From NCBI GenBank assembly GCA_029298735.1, contig JANSLP010000133.1:16532-80531 (forward strand): a stretch of DNA of 64,000 nt, read 5' to 3'. A program made the position numbers and the translations under genes. Below the pieces are notes generated by a model, which saw only the letters and a list, made by a program, of their open reading frames with translations, was not told where the DNA came from and ran no database searches. The first letter of the stretch is position 1. Every line of letters begins with the position of its first letter. Of this stretch, positions 1 through 10,700 are shown one piece after another. The DNA is from Ophiostoma sp. CBS 140.51 (lineage: Eukaryota; Ascomycota; Sordariomycetes; Ophiostomatales; Ophiostomataceae).

Positions 1-1725
1 CAGAGTGGGGCAACGATTCGCGATTCTGGAAGAAGGAAAGCGCGGCAGCCACTGTTGGTCCATGCGGTTGCTCCCTTTTGGCTCTTCTGTTTTTTCTATT
101 ATTACCCCCTATTTCTCATATTAAATACGGGGTAAGATTAGCGCACTTTACCACTTCCCATCTAGCAGACGACCCCTCTACGACATGCGGTGAGAGCTTG
201 AAAGCTCGAGAAATGCGTCTTCTTCTGTTCCATGTGTCCTCCGTATCTGAAAAGACGCGTCGTTTGTTCTTTCCGGCTCAAGTCTTATCGTCGAGTCGCC
301 CGGGGTACTGGGAACGGTCTGTCAGATCGCCCAAACGGTTGAAACGGTTGGCTGGGATTGCAACACGCCTCTGTGGCTCTTTCCCACATCTCCCATGGAA
401 AGGGGAAGGGGCACTCCTGCCTGTCGTGGGTTGCGTCAGGGGTTTAATTGGCGAGGGAAGTCGTGTTCCTGGTGGACTCCGCCGCATAAACTGCCAAATC
501 GCTGCACGGTGGACCACGACATGCGAAACGCTGCGTGCGTCAGTCGTCAGAAGCTCCCTCGACAAGCAGTCCCGTACGGAGCACAAGCTTCCATTTGTTC
601 CTTTTTTGTTCTATTCATTCCGTCCCAGAACCCCGTCAACAAGGAGACAAGCTCCTGGGCCCTGTTTCTGACAAGCCGGCATCGCCGCCCTTTGCTCCTT
701 CCGTTTCGTAGTTTGATCTTCTTGCCTTTTTTGTTTCCCGTTTCCCACGGTCGTGGTTGCCTCTTCGGGCATGTATGCTGCACCGTCTGGCGAATCGTGC
801 TCGTGATGTCGAAGCTCGCCCGCTCTCCCATCAAAACCCTCACAGACTATTGTAATACCGCGTCGATACGGGCAACGCTCCAGAAAACGGTGTGCTGCAG
901 CTCCCCTGAAACAAGACGATTCTGGCCTGGTCTGGTCTGGCCCCGAGGCCCCAATAATTTTAAAAATTGGGGTGCCACACAATAATTGGCAAAGACACGC
1001 CTCGTTGGCCTGAGAAAAGGTCCCACTCCAACGCCATTTCGCTCTGGCATTCCCTTCGATTTGCTGCTTGTCAGACTACATTCTCCAGCCACAGAGACGC
1101 AGAGACCAGCCAAAAGAAATCAAAATAAGACGGAGTTGGGTCATACAGGCCAGGTTCGCGAGAGAAAACAGACAACGGTTGGTGCGAATTGAAAGCTGCC
1201 TCCCGTGGCCTCATCTCACAGGTTCGGCATCGTGCCTTCCTTCTTTGACTTCACTTTCTCTCTTTGTCTTCCTTCCCTTTCTGTTTATACCCACCACCTA
1301 TATTTCCCTACTCTCCTTTTGCCAGCAATTTGCCCTCTCTCTCTCAATCTCTCCTGACGCAGCAAGCCTACCTATTCTGCATCTTCCGACCAGCCAAGCT
1401 ACTGCAGCTCACACGCAGATTTCTCCTTTTTCTTCAAGGACAAAGCCGAGGCGCAATCGACCCATTCCCCGAATCGACCGACAACCTGCACCTGTCTGCG
1501 AGTACGTCTACGATCGCACCTTCCGGCCTGTACGTCGTACTCTAGCATTGTTTCGACAGTCGCGACTTCCTGCCTTGACGACTTCGAGCACAGTTTCAAC
1601 AAGCTCCTTCCTCCTCGAGCCATATACGCTGCTGCCTTGCGCCGTGGGCGCCTGCCGCCATATTTGGACCGTCTTGGGCGTTCTTTCCTTCACAACACAC
1701 AATACCATACCACAACACCGCCACC
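1..1725. other. Upstream region of the KSPS/acidic-tail gene; no gene seen
   Basis: Several overlapping open frames of up to about 200 codons occur here on both strands, but none resembles a known protein and none has a consistent codon pattern. The stretch from about 1243 to 1460 is rich in T and C on the plus strand, as is usual just upstream of and within fungal 5' leaders. It is therefore best read as promoter and leader of the gene starting at 1726. The window begins here, so a gene end just outside cannot be excluded. Confidence 0.5.
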
Positions 1726-4219
1726 ATGAGCCAGGTCAAAAACCTTCGTGCTATGTTTGAGCAAAAGGGGGACTCAAGCCCCCCTGACCGCGGCCGGCAA
1801 GGCTTGCCTTCTACGCGTATGTTTTTCTTTCTCACACCCGATATGGTACGTCAATCGCATGCTAACCTATTTGTTCACAGCCGCCGACTCCCCTCGACCG
1901 CTCTCACGCGTGCGGACGAGCTTCGTTACCGTCGAAAAGGACGGCCGTGTTGGCCTCCAGCGCGACACGAGCAGTGACTCGATCCCGACACTATCAAGGA
2001 CTTTGTCTGCGGGGACCGAGTCTGATGTTGCCGTGCCAGGTGTGCCCCTGTCACCCGCCAGGAGCCGGTCACCGGTTAAGTTGGAGGATTCCAAGCCGGC
2101 ACCCATTGCCCAGACTCCTAAGCGGATACCGGCTCCGATCCCAGAAGAGTCAACGCCAGTGACGCCGACAAAGGCAACACTGCCGACGTCTCCGGAAGAG
2201 CCGGCACAGGAGGCCGCTGCCACGCCGAAACCCCAGCCGCCAGCGGAGGTCAAGATTTCTGCACCGACTCCCGTGCGCACCGACAAAGACAAAGCCCCCA
2301 AATCACCCAGCAAGTCGCCGAGCAAGTCACCAAGCAAGAACTTGGATACGAAGGAAACCCAGCAGAGGGACAAGTCGCCAGCCCCGTCTCCCAGAAAGCT
2401 GTTTGCCGCCAAGCTGACCGACAACGAGCCTACATCGAGTACGCCCAAGAAGCCATTGGAGGCAACTGCTCCTGCGCCTGCTCTCGCAGCTGCCCCTGCA
2501 GCCAATGGAGTAAAAAAGGCTGCCGAGGCACCCAAAAAGGCTCCCGCGGCGGCCCGGCCCAACGGCGCCACCAACGGAGCGTCCAAGGATGCGTCTTCAT
2601 CCCGGACCACTTCATCTATCCCAATGCGCCCCAAGGCAACCAGCAAGGAGCCGCACAAGCCAATCGCAGCCAGCGCCGGCAAGAGCGCTCCGAAGGCCAT
2701 TTCGACGGTCAGAGCCAACACGAAGCCCTCGGCCAAGTCCCCCGGTCTTGCTGTGAAGACGCCTACAGTCAAGACACCCAAGACACCGACCAGCCCAGCC
2801 AAGCCGACGACGACCAAGGCTTCGACAACGACGACATCTAAGCTCCCCAGCAAGAAGCCATCGTCTGCACCGATCACGGCCTCAGCTCCTAAGCTGACAG
2901 CCAACAGATTATCGACCTCGACCACCGGCAAGAAGCCCGCAGCAGTCCAAACGTTCCCGTCCAACGGCATCGGCTTTGTCAAGCCCAAGGTCAAGTCGCC
3001 CACGCGGCCCGTGCAGCTGCCATCCAGTCTGACTACCCACACGGCATCGTCCGCTACCAAGGCGGGTGTCCCACGGCAGTCGCTTTCGCGGCAGTCGGGC
3101 AACTTCCTGTCGCTGAACCAACCGGCAGGCGCAGGATCAGCGCGCTCGCCCAGCCGGACCAGTGTTTCCACTTCCGGTGGTACCTCTTCTGCACCCAGAA
3201 CCCTCCGGCGGCAAAGCTCGAACGTCAGCCGGCCGCGGCCCAGCATCGGCCCCCCGCCCAAGCAGACAGCTCGTGACCACCCCGTCACGAAGAAGGAGAA
3301 AGAGGTCGACGAGGGTTTCCTAGCGCGTATGATGCGTCCCACGCAGGCCTCGGCCCTCAAGACGGCCGACAAGGCTCAGCTGTCGCCGCCGCGGAAACAG
3401 CCCGTGGCGGCGCATGTGGCAGAAGTTCCGACAAAGACGACAACTGCGAGAAAGAGCTCTGCACCTCGTGAGAGCCTGGCTGCTGCTGCACCGGTCGCAA
3501 AGAAGACAATTTCTTCTGCTGATGCTGCTGCTCCCAAGCCACAGCCACCGACGATACCGAACCCCCCGCCGGCATGCATTACGCGGAATCCCGACTTCCC
3601 GTCCCCGACTGCCGAGGAGAAGGCGGCGTATCATGCACAGGTTGCCAAGGCTGCGAAGGCGGCTGAGCCGACTCCTGAAGTGGCTGCCCCTGCTAAGGAA
3701 GAGGAGCTTGTTGTCGAAGAGGCCCAGGTCGAGGAGGCTGCTGACGACGTGGCCAACGAAGAGATTGTTGAGGAGTCGGTCGAGGAGACTGTCGAGGAGC
3801 CCGTTGAGGAGCCCGTTGAGGAAACCGTCGAGGAGGCTGTTGTTGAGGAAGAGGCTGTTGAGGAGGAGGCTTCTGAGGAGGAGGCTGCTGAGGAGGAGAC
3901 CTCTGAGGAAGCTGTTGAAGAAGAACTCGTTGAAGTGGCGCTTGAAGAAGAAGAGGTGCCTGTTATTGTTGAGACTCCGGCCGAGGAGGATGAGGAAGAG
4001 GAGGAAAAGGAGGCGAGCCACATCGAGTCTGTGGAGGGTGAGGCTGAGGAGCCTGTTGAGGAGCCTATTGAGGAGCCTGCGTCAAAGACGGCTGCCGAAA
4101 CAGCATCCGAGAAGGAGGATGAGAAGGAGGAGGAGGAGGAGAAGGAGGCAAGTGCCGTCGAGAAGGAGCAGGAAACGTCGCATATCGAGGCTGCTGAGGA
4201 GAGCGAGGAGGAATTATAA
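1726..4219 (+). CDS. Disordered KSPS-repeat, acidic-tail protein of unknown function
   Basis: Two exons: 1726-1816 and 1881-4219. The 64-nt intron has a GTATGT donor and a CACAG acceptor, and joining the exons gives 809 residues. The start was chosen because the N-terminus MSQVKNLRAMFEQKG and the following VRTSFVTVEKDGRVGLQR segment (about residues 41-58) look like the conserved ends of a fungal protein family I recall only as uncharacterised. The middle is rich in Ser, Pro, Lys, Ala and Thr, with KSPSKSPSKSPSK near residues 170-185. A TSSIPMRP motif lies at residues 274-281, and FLARMMRPT starts at residue 510. From about residue 640 to the end the chain is mostly Glu with repeated VEEPVEE units. 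No folded domain, signal peptide or membrane segment is visible. The SSIP tetrapeptide in a basic Ser/Pro context fits an EB1-binding SxIP motif, so a cytoskeletal role is possible, but this is inference. It converges on the rhodopsin-like gene. Confidence 0.8.
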
Positions 4220-4584
4220 GCCACCTGCTGAGGACAGCGACACGTCTGCTGTAGAGGTCAGTGTCGCCGACAGCGATATACCCGAGGCGGGCATTGGGCA
4301 GCACGAAACCAAAGCATTATTTATCATCCAACCATCTACATCTACGAGTTATCCCTTTTTTGTTTTACATCGGCGCTCTATATATCTCCTGGGAATTTGA
4401 TTCTCTGTTTTTGTTTTTGTTTTTCAATATATTGTATTTAATTTCAATTTCGTTTTTGACTTACAATATACCAATTTACATATACAAACACACATATTTA
4501 CAGATGCAAAAATCTTGACAAAGGAAACTGTATACAAAACAATCTTACAACATATGTACCGTACTCTCAGTCTTGTGGTTTAAA
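4220..4584. other. Convergent 3' intergenic region, AT-rich
   Basis: This short gap lies between two convergent genes and becomes strongly AT-rich from about 4390 to 4560, with TTTTTG repeats and ATATATT-like runs. That is typical of overlapping fungal 3' UTRs and polyadenylation zones. No coding or RNA gene was seen. Confidence 0.6.
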
Positions 4585-6174
4585 TTAGATAGCCATACCA
4601 AGCTCCGGCATGGGAGTGTCTGCGCTCGCTTTGCGCACTCGAATGTAGCCGTCAGCGTCGGCTTGGAAGTCATACACACTGTAGTAGGTGCCTGGTCTGG
4701 CTGGCTCAACAACTTCAACAACGGTCTGCGTATCGTCTTCTTGGCCGCGTTGGAGTGTCGGCAGAGGCTTGTTAAGGTCGAGTGGCGGTCTTTGGATCTC
4801 GGAATCGGTACTGTCTTTGGTTCGAAACAGGATCGATCTCAGGGACGAGAGGGAAAGTGGGCTGACAGACGCTTCTGCTACTCGTTTTTCGGACCGGGAC
4901 TGCCGCTGCATGTGTCCTCTAGAGAGACGAGAATGAGCTGCGGTGTACCGATCGGGGAGGAAGCGGCAAAAAAACGGCTTGAGTGCAGGCACGGAAGCCA
5001 CGATCTGGATGGTCAGTATGTGAATGCATTGACTTGCAGTGAAAGGGTGGGCATACAATGGCAATGTCGAGCTCGAGAGCACTGGCCATCAGGGCTGGTG
5101 CAGAGTTCCATGTAACATCACCGTCGGTACTTGTCATGGTCTGCCACGTGAACACGGTCCGTGCCGTTCCGGCTGCTACGACCAACATGCCGCCCACAAA
5201 GAGGCTGGTAACAACAGCAGGAGGGAGACAAAAGTTGAAGCGTTTGCGTTTGAGTGTCGGACCGGCAATGACAACGCGTGTTCCTCTAACTAAAGAGGCC
5301 GATGATGCAGATGATGAGAGCGTCGACGACTCGGACCGGTTCTTGCTTCGGTTATGGCCCCTAGACCAGGGCGTATCGGGTTGCTTGGCGGCATCGCTTG
5401 CTGACTTGGCGACGGCCTTGGCTTGGTCGACGGCTGACCAGTATTGAATGGGGAAGACGATAGCAATGACAAGATCGGCAACGGTATTGATGGTTCCAGC
5501 TGCCAACAAATGGCTGGCCTGGTTGATGCACTGGCGCTGGGCGGACAGAGTCCAATAGGCCGAGACGGGACGGCACTGGAAGATATCAACAAGGAGAAAG
5601 ATGGTGGCGCTGGCCAGTACGATTGCGGCCAGGCACAAGGCCATACGACGAGCGGCATGTTGACCGCTGGCATGGGTGATGCGGATGAAAAGGGCCAGCA
5701 TCGACAATTTAGTCAAGTTTGTGGCGCCGTCGAATAGGACCTGCATCGCGAGGCTGTACAAGTTAGCGGAGTCTGGTAATTAGTCCAATGTTCACTTTTA
5801 CATACGTCAACTTTAGCCCTGGAATGAATGAGCTGGGCAAGACACCCCACACATGTTGGCCCCATTGCAGTGTCTGTTCACCTGCAATACCGGCAGCGGA
5901 GAATGCCGTTGCGATTGTCTAAGAAGTCAGCAGTGGGTCTTTGAATAGAAGACCGATTAAATATACGTACAAACGCCATGAGAATAAGCACATCGTCCGA
6001 GCCAAATCCATGGGTGATGCGGCACCGCGTGTAGATGCGGACACCAACGAGCAGTGTAGTGATACTGAGCAGGATAGAGAGCAGGATGAGGACCGCCGGT
6101 CCGCGAGTCGCCGTATCGGCTACGGCCAGGTGGAGCGACGGCCATGACAGCAGCTGTGCAGGTGGACGTTGCAT
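4585..6174 (-). CDS. Fungal rhodopsin-like (PTH11-related) seven-helix membrane protein
   Basis: Four exons on the minus strand: 6174-5971, 5918-5806, 5753-5057 and 5004-4585, giving 477 residues. All three introns are exactly 52 nt and have GTACGT, GTATGT and GTATGC donors. The exon joins restore the family pattern: helix 1 with RIYTR after it, the GSDDVLILMAF segment, LFIRI, the FQCRPVSAYWT segment with its conserved Cys, and the last-helix ELDIAIIVASVPALKP. This is the Pfam fungal rhodopsin (PF20684) type, a plasma-membrane family of mostly unknown ligand that includes PTH11-like receptors. There is no CFEM domain in front. Unusually, about 55 Ser/Arg/Lys-rich residues sit between the VFPIQYW helix and the next helix (FCLPPAVVTSLFVGG), where relatives usually have a short basic loop. 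The C-terminal tail (about 130 residues) is cytosolic and hydrophilic. The start at 6174 (MQRPPAQL) is preferred over an in-frame ATG at 6249. The gene is divergent from the L10a gene. Confidence 0.85.
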
Positions 6175-7220
6175 ATTGATTAATGGAGGGTAAGGTGAGA
6201 AGAAAAAAGTGATGATCAGAAAGTGAGCAACGAGGTCGAAGTCGACCAAACTCCTTTTCCTTGCGGACGAACAGAACCGGAAGAAAACAATCAGATAAAG
6301 ACGAGATGGGGACCAACATAAATAACAAATTCAGTCTCTGTTTATAAGGGCTGTCCGGATAGGATCGAAGGGCAACTGCCGTCCATTTTCAAGTAATAAA
6401 GGGGTAGCCCTGCCTCGCCTGCCTCACCTGCCTCAGGTATGACAGCATGCCGGTTCGTCAGTATCACCATACTGTCATTTTTCACCTGCAAGGAGTCCTT
6501 TCTCCTCTGTGTTTGTGATCTCCGGGTTGGCCTCCGGATCATCCTACATAAACTGGGGCCATTTCCGATGGCACGTCCTCTGCTCTCGTGAAGCACGAAA
6601 TAATGACAAATGGAGTTGTTGTAAATAAATTAGATAAAATGGTAGGGCAACAAAACAAATCGAGGCTGAGAAGAAGTACCCGCCATACAAAACATACCAA
6701 ATCCTACTTGTTTACTGTGATCCGGCACTGCCTTGCTACTTCCTTCACTTTCTTCCGTCTGCCCTGTTTTATTTTGTTTCCATAACGGCCTCCAATGTTT
6801 TAAACACGAGAAAACGGTGCCTTTGCGCTAGTATCTGTGCTTTTCTTCACTCACCATTACATCACCATCAACCGTATAACGTACGACATCCGACCTGTTA
6901 CTTGGACTCAATAATTTGCCACATGGATGGCCCTTGCTTGTTTGAATGGGGGCCAAACTCGCACGTTTCTTTTGTCTCGCGGGATGCCCTTTTTGTCTTC
7001 CGGCAGGACTAGCACGGATATTTTCTCCGGCAATTTTTGCTGGCAAGCCTGTGGCAACTAAAAAAGTAAACAGCCTCCTGTCAAATGTGATCCACGAATC
7101 CCCCACGAATGGCGAGGTCCAGGGCCCTGCTTCTGAAAGAAGAATAAGATGCGATTGGTGCGGATTCATGGTGATCCGTGGTAAGGCTGAGAGGGCCGTG
7201 ACCTGGGTGGCCTGTGTGTG

Positions 7221-7253
7221 TTGAGTGTGACTTGAGTGTGACTTGAGTGTGAC
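7221..7253 (+). repeat. Three tandem copies of an 11-bp unit
   Basis: The unit TTGAGTGTGAC occurs three times in a row without mismatch. It lies about 950 bp upstream of the L10a start. It has no obvious function; it may be a small minisatellite or a cluster of binding sites. Confidence 0.9.
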
Positions 7254-7910
7254 CTGGGTTAGGGAATCTGCAGGTGCTCCAACTAGGAACTTGAAAGAGT
7301 GAAGAAATAGGCTACGCTCGCCCCCTTGAGAATATGGTACGGCCACCGAGGCCGCGTACGAGCCTCAAACAGGCCGGGCTTCTTCGTCCAGGAATAGGGC
7401 GTTGGATACGAAGAGATTTCCCAAATACTTTGTATCAATAACATATCAGCTATCACAGAGTTCACATACTCTTATGACTGTCTTTGTGCCATTTTGCTGT
7501 TTCAAAACAGGTCTTTTCTTCATCAGCACTGCCTTCCCGCGTGGAGATACAATCTCGAGAGTCCGGGATGTAACGGTTGGTCTCCCCCCGCATAGTGATC
7601 ACAATTACAGTGACAATGAAGACCTGCCTTTTGTGTGATTTCTGAGCAGTCGGCTTTTATTAAGCTCTATTCTAGGCGAATGCTGCCGATGTTGCTGTCC
7701 GGGTTGCTTTGGCCTGCACTTGGTGAGGCAAATGGTGTTTCGGATTATGGGAAAGCGCAAATGCCTCACAGCAGGACGTCACTGTCGTCAACAATCATAA
7801 CTCATATCTGATAAAATAAACATATTCATGCCAATACTGAAAAGAGAGAAAGGTATGGAAACGAAAGGAATTGCCATCATCGTGGTGTTGGCTCGTCGTG
7901 TAAATCAATT

Positions 7911-7918
7911 TCACGTGA
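7911..7918. promoter_or_regulatory. TCACGTGA E-box, L10a promoter (distal copy)
   Basis: A perfect 8-bp palindrome around the CACGTG core lies 284 bp upstream of the L10a start codon. CACGTG is the core site of Cbf1-type bHLH factors, which are known to act on ribosomal protein promoters in several ascomycetes. Its use here is inferred from position and from the second copy 50 bp downstream. Confidence 0.55.
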
Positions 7919-7960
7919 TGCGTCATGTGCAGTCTAATCAAGGTTTGCTGACTTATCTTT

Positions 7961-7968
7961 TCACGTGA
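7961..7968. promoter_or_regulatory. TCACGTGA E-box, L10a promoter (proximal copy)
   Basis: This is a second identical palindromic octamer, 50 bp from the first and 234 bp upstream of the L10a start. The spacing is about five helical turns, so both sites would face the same side of the DNA. Another copy lies upstream of the TCTP gene at 23238. Confidence 0.55.
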
Positions 7969-8201
7969 CTGCACTAGGGCATTCTGCCACCGCCTGACGC
8001 CCACACAATCCGCTACGTGCATTTTCTTCCCTTTTTTTAAAAGTGGGTCAAACTTTTTTTCTGCCCTTCCCTCCGTCCCACCTTAAACTTTCTCGCCATC
8101 GATCTCGACTTTCTCTCTTTCCTCCTCTTCCCAACCAAACATTTCCCACGCAATAATCCTCACCATTAGATTTTTCTGTTCTCTATTGGAAGACGGTCAA
8201 A

Positions 8202-8947
8202 ATGTCTAAGATCACCGTCGCCGGAGTGCGGTAAGTTCATGCCAACGATGGAGATGACGACGGACGAGCAAAAAAAGTCGGAAAATCGAAAAAAGAACAT
8301 ATCTTCTAACTTCCTTCTCCAGTGCCAACGTCGTCGAGGTCCTCGAGTACTCGAACGAGACCAAGAAGCGTAACTTCCTCGAGACCGTCGAGCTCCAGAT
8401 CGGCCTCAAGAACTATGACCCCCAGCGTGACAAGCGTTTCTCGGGCACCGTGCGCCTGCCTTCGGTCCCCCGCCCCAACATGGCCATCTGCATTCTGGGT
8501 GACCAGCACGACATTGACCGTGCCAAGCACGGCGGTGTCGACGCCATGTCGGCCGATGATCTGAAGAAGCTCAACAAGAACAAGAAGCTCGTCAAGAAGC
8601 TTGCCCGCAAGTACGACGCCTTCATTGCCTCCGAGACCCTGATCAAGACCATTCCCCGTATCCTGGGCCCTGGTCTGTCCAAGGCCGGCAAGTTCCCCAC
8701 CCCCGTCTCGCACTCCGACTCGCTGTCCGACAAGATCACCGAGGTCAAGTCCACCATCAAGTTCCAGCTGAAGAAGGTTCTGTGCATGGGTGTCGCCGTC
8801 GGCAACGTCGGCATGGACCAGGAGCAGCTGGTTGCCAACATCATGCTGGCCATCAACTACCTGGTTTCCCTGCTCAAGAAGGGCTGGCAGAACGTTGGAA
8901 GCCTGACCATCAAGGCTTCCATGTCGCCTCCCCGCCGCGTCTACTAA
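8202..8947 (+). CDS. rpl10a: 60S ribosomal protein uL1 (L10a)
   Basis: Two exons: 8202-8230 and 8323-8947. A 92-nt intron (GTAAGT donor, CTCCAG acceptor) follows the tenth codon, which is split after its second base. The product is 217 residues, the normal length for eukaryotic L10a. Recognisable segments include MSKITVAGVR at the start, KNYDPQRDKRFSGTVRLP, LARKYDAFIASE, IPRILGPGLSKAGKFPTP and the C-terminal KASMSPPRRVY. uL1 forms the mobile L1 stalk of the large subunit, which handles deacylated tRNA at the E site. The intron right after the start and the C/T-rich leader are typical of fungal ribosomal protein genes. Codon use is strongly C-ending, as expected for high expression. A long open frame on the opposite strand (8306-8980) is a by-product of that bias. 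Confidence 0.97.
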
Positions 8948-9977
8948 GCGGTGTCTTTCGTTGAGTGTGTGGGCGGTCAAGTCATCATGTTCTTTTCTGA
9001 CTTTTCCCTAAAAATGGGCAATTGTCTTGTCTGCGTCCTTGACTGGATGCGGACGAGGGGATCGGTCGAGTTCATAGTCTAGATAGTCTGCTACAAGACC
9101 TGCAATAAAAAAAATTGCAAAAAAATAGTGTGCATAGAATGTGAATGTTAAATTATGACTTGGGGATAGAATGTTCAAGAGGATATCAAAAACTGGGCAA
9201 CCGTACGGATGGCCCAATATCTCGTCGTGCACAAGACAACGGGACGGCATACGATGGCAGGTGTTTGCCAGCAGCATAGTCCTCTACATTATAGATACGA
9301 AAACTCTGCACCTGATGCACTCGGATGTATCTTACTGCGAAGAATCTGCGTCTTCTGAATCTGAACTCTCGTTTTTTGAACAGCGCTGTCACGCAGCCAA
9401 CACAACATCTACGCGCTTGTGCACACACACATACGTGCATCTTCGAAAATATATGTCGAGACCACCCCACAGCCATGAACCGAAGATGTCGTCCACGCCA
9501 ACGTGTAAGGGAAAAGGCGATCACATTAGTCTAGGAGGCCGGGAACGGAGGAAAACCCATGGCGAAAGACGGAATGTCAATCAGGAAGAATAACCCTCAG
9601 CAAGCCGCATTAGCGGAGCCGCCGTATAAATGTAGTAAGGGTCTACGTCTTCACTTGACGGTGTAGATTTCGTCCCTTGCTCGAAAAAAAGAAAGAAGAA
9701 GAGGAAGCAAAGTTTCCAAAAAGTTTCGGCGGCTCGATATTTATGGGAGTGGAAAATTTTGGAAAGTGGGGCGCTCAGACTGAGACTAGCGTGGTTGGCC
9801 TTGAGGACGTGCGATAAGAGGTGAGAGCGAGGAGAGCTGCCGATTCGCGGCTTATCGTCACGTGCACCACAGGCAGCTCTTTCCGACCGAACCTGACGAC
9901 GACACCCAACAACGTCGGCAGCATAAAACACCAGGAGGACGATCATCTACAAGTCTAACCCGTCAAACTACAGAAAT
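8948..9977. other. Intergenic region between L10a and the Vma22-like gene
   Basis: About 1 kb. The first part is the L10a 3' UTR with an AATAAA signal at 9104. The second part is promoter of the Vma22-like gene and includes a CACGTG core at 9859-9864, about 114 bp before its start codon. Open frames between 9171 and 9593 overlap on both strands and resemble nothing known. Confidence 0.5.
9104..9109 (+). terminator. AATAAA polyadenylation signal of L10a
   Basis: A canonical hexamer lies 157 nt after the L10a stop codon, followed by an A-rich stretch and TTGCAAAAAAATAGTG. This is a plausible cleavage and polyadenylation zone, judged from sequence only. Confidence 0.45.
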
Positions 9978-10628
9978 ATGACCTCAGAACACATCGACGG
10001 CCTGCTGGCCCGCTACCTCGGCCTGCTGCACGAGTACACAGAGCTGCGCAGCCAGCTGTCCACCCACCAGGCAAGCATGTTTGGCAACCTGGCCCGCGCG
10101 AACTTTTCGGCTGAGCGTGGCTTTCGCTATGGTCCAGACCACTTTGACGGCCGGATGCAGGCTCTGGTGCGTCTGTCTCTCTCGGAAGATGACAGCGGCA
10201 GTGAGCCAGCACCGTCATTTGCGGTGACACGGCCGAAAAAGGAGGTCGAGGTCGAGGCGACAGACGATGCCATGGAGACCAAAGACGCGGGCGAGAAGAA
10301 GCAAGAAGATGAGACAGATACAACAAAAAACACGACAGAAAAGCCCAGACCCAAGAAGAGCAGCAAAAAGAAGGAACCAGCCGGTCCGAGAGACCCGCTG
10401 CAGTGGTTCGGCGTTCTGACGCCGATGGCCTTAAGACAGGCTCAAAGTGAAGCTATCGAAGTCATTGACAACATCGTTCCTCGACTAACAACCCTCAGTG
10501 CCGAGATGGCAGCTGTGGAGATTGAGGTCCGGCGAGCTCGCAAGAAGAGGGCAAAGGCGTTAGGATCACAGGAGAAGGAGGGCAAGAGCACGGCAGCAAA
10601 CGCGACAGAGGCAGCAGTACCTGTTTGA
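9978..10628 (+). CDS. vma22: Vma22/CCDC115-like V-ATPase assembly factor
   Basis: Single exon of 216 residues. The N-terminal part (about 1-50) forms a helical segment, MTSEHIDGLLARYLGLLHEY, followed by a phenylalanine/alanine segment. The middle (about 80-135) is charged and low-complexity. The C-terminal part carries DPLQWFGVLTPMALRQAQSE and then a coiled coil ending in EIEVRRARKKRAK. The DPL-x-W/M-FG-x-L-x-P-x-ALR-x-AQ signature and two terminal coiled coils match the Vma22/CCDC115 family as I know it. Yeast Vma22 acts with Vma12 at the ER to assemble the V0 sector of the vacuolar ATPase. A role in V-ATPase biogenesis follows from this assignment. It ends 72 bp from the stop of the convergent oxidoreductase gene, so the 3' UTRs must overlap. 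Confidence 0.75.
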   Translation: MTSEHIDGLLARYLGLLHEYTELRSQLSTHQASMFGNLARANFSAERGFRYGPDHFDGRMQALVRLSLSEDDSGSEPAPSFAVTRPKKEVEVEATDDAMETKDAGEKKQEDETDTTKNTTEKPRPKKSSKKKEPAGPRDPLQWFGVLTPMALRQAQSEAIEVIDNIVPRLTTLSAEMAAVEIEVRRARKKRAKALGSQEKEGKSTAANATEAAVPV

Positions 10629-10700
10629 ACTATACGATTTTTGAACGATATACAAGAGAGAGCGGATGACGCCCGACATTGATGCTCACCCATCTCTACC

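Larger units (their letters stand above)
6175..8201. promoter_or_regulatory. Divergent promoter region between rhodopsin-like and L10a genes
   Basis: About 2 kb without a supportable gene. It contains three exact tandem copies of an 11-mer at 7221-7253, two TCACGTGA octamers at 7911 and 7961, and a pyrimidine-rich leader from about 8060 to 8175 immediately before the ribosomal protein start codon. The short open frames present look random. Confidence 0.6.

Noticed and set aside
78..985. Overlapping open frames of about 195 codons at the left edge
   Set aside because: They overlap on both strands, show no domain or codon bias, and lie in a probable promoter region.
1867..3372. 501-codon open frame antisense to the KSPS/acidic-tail gene
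   Set aside because: It is a mirror of the GC-rich, C-ending codons of the real gene; its composition is unlike a folded protein and no splice or start context supports it.
8306..8980. 224-codon antisense frame over L10a
   Set aside because: Same cause; L10a sense protein is complete and conserved.
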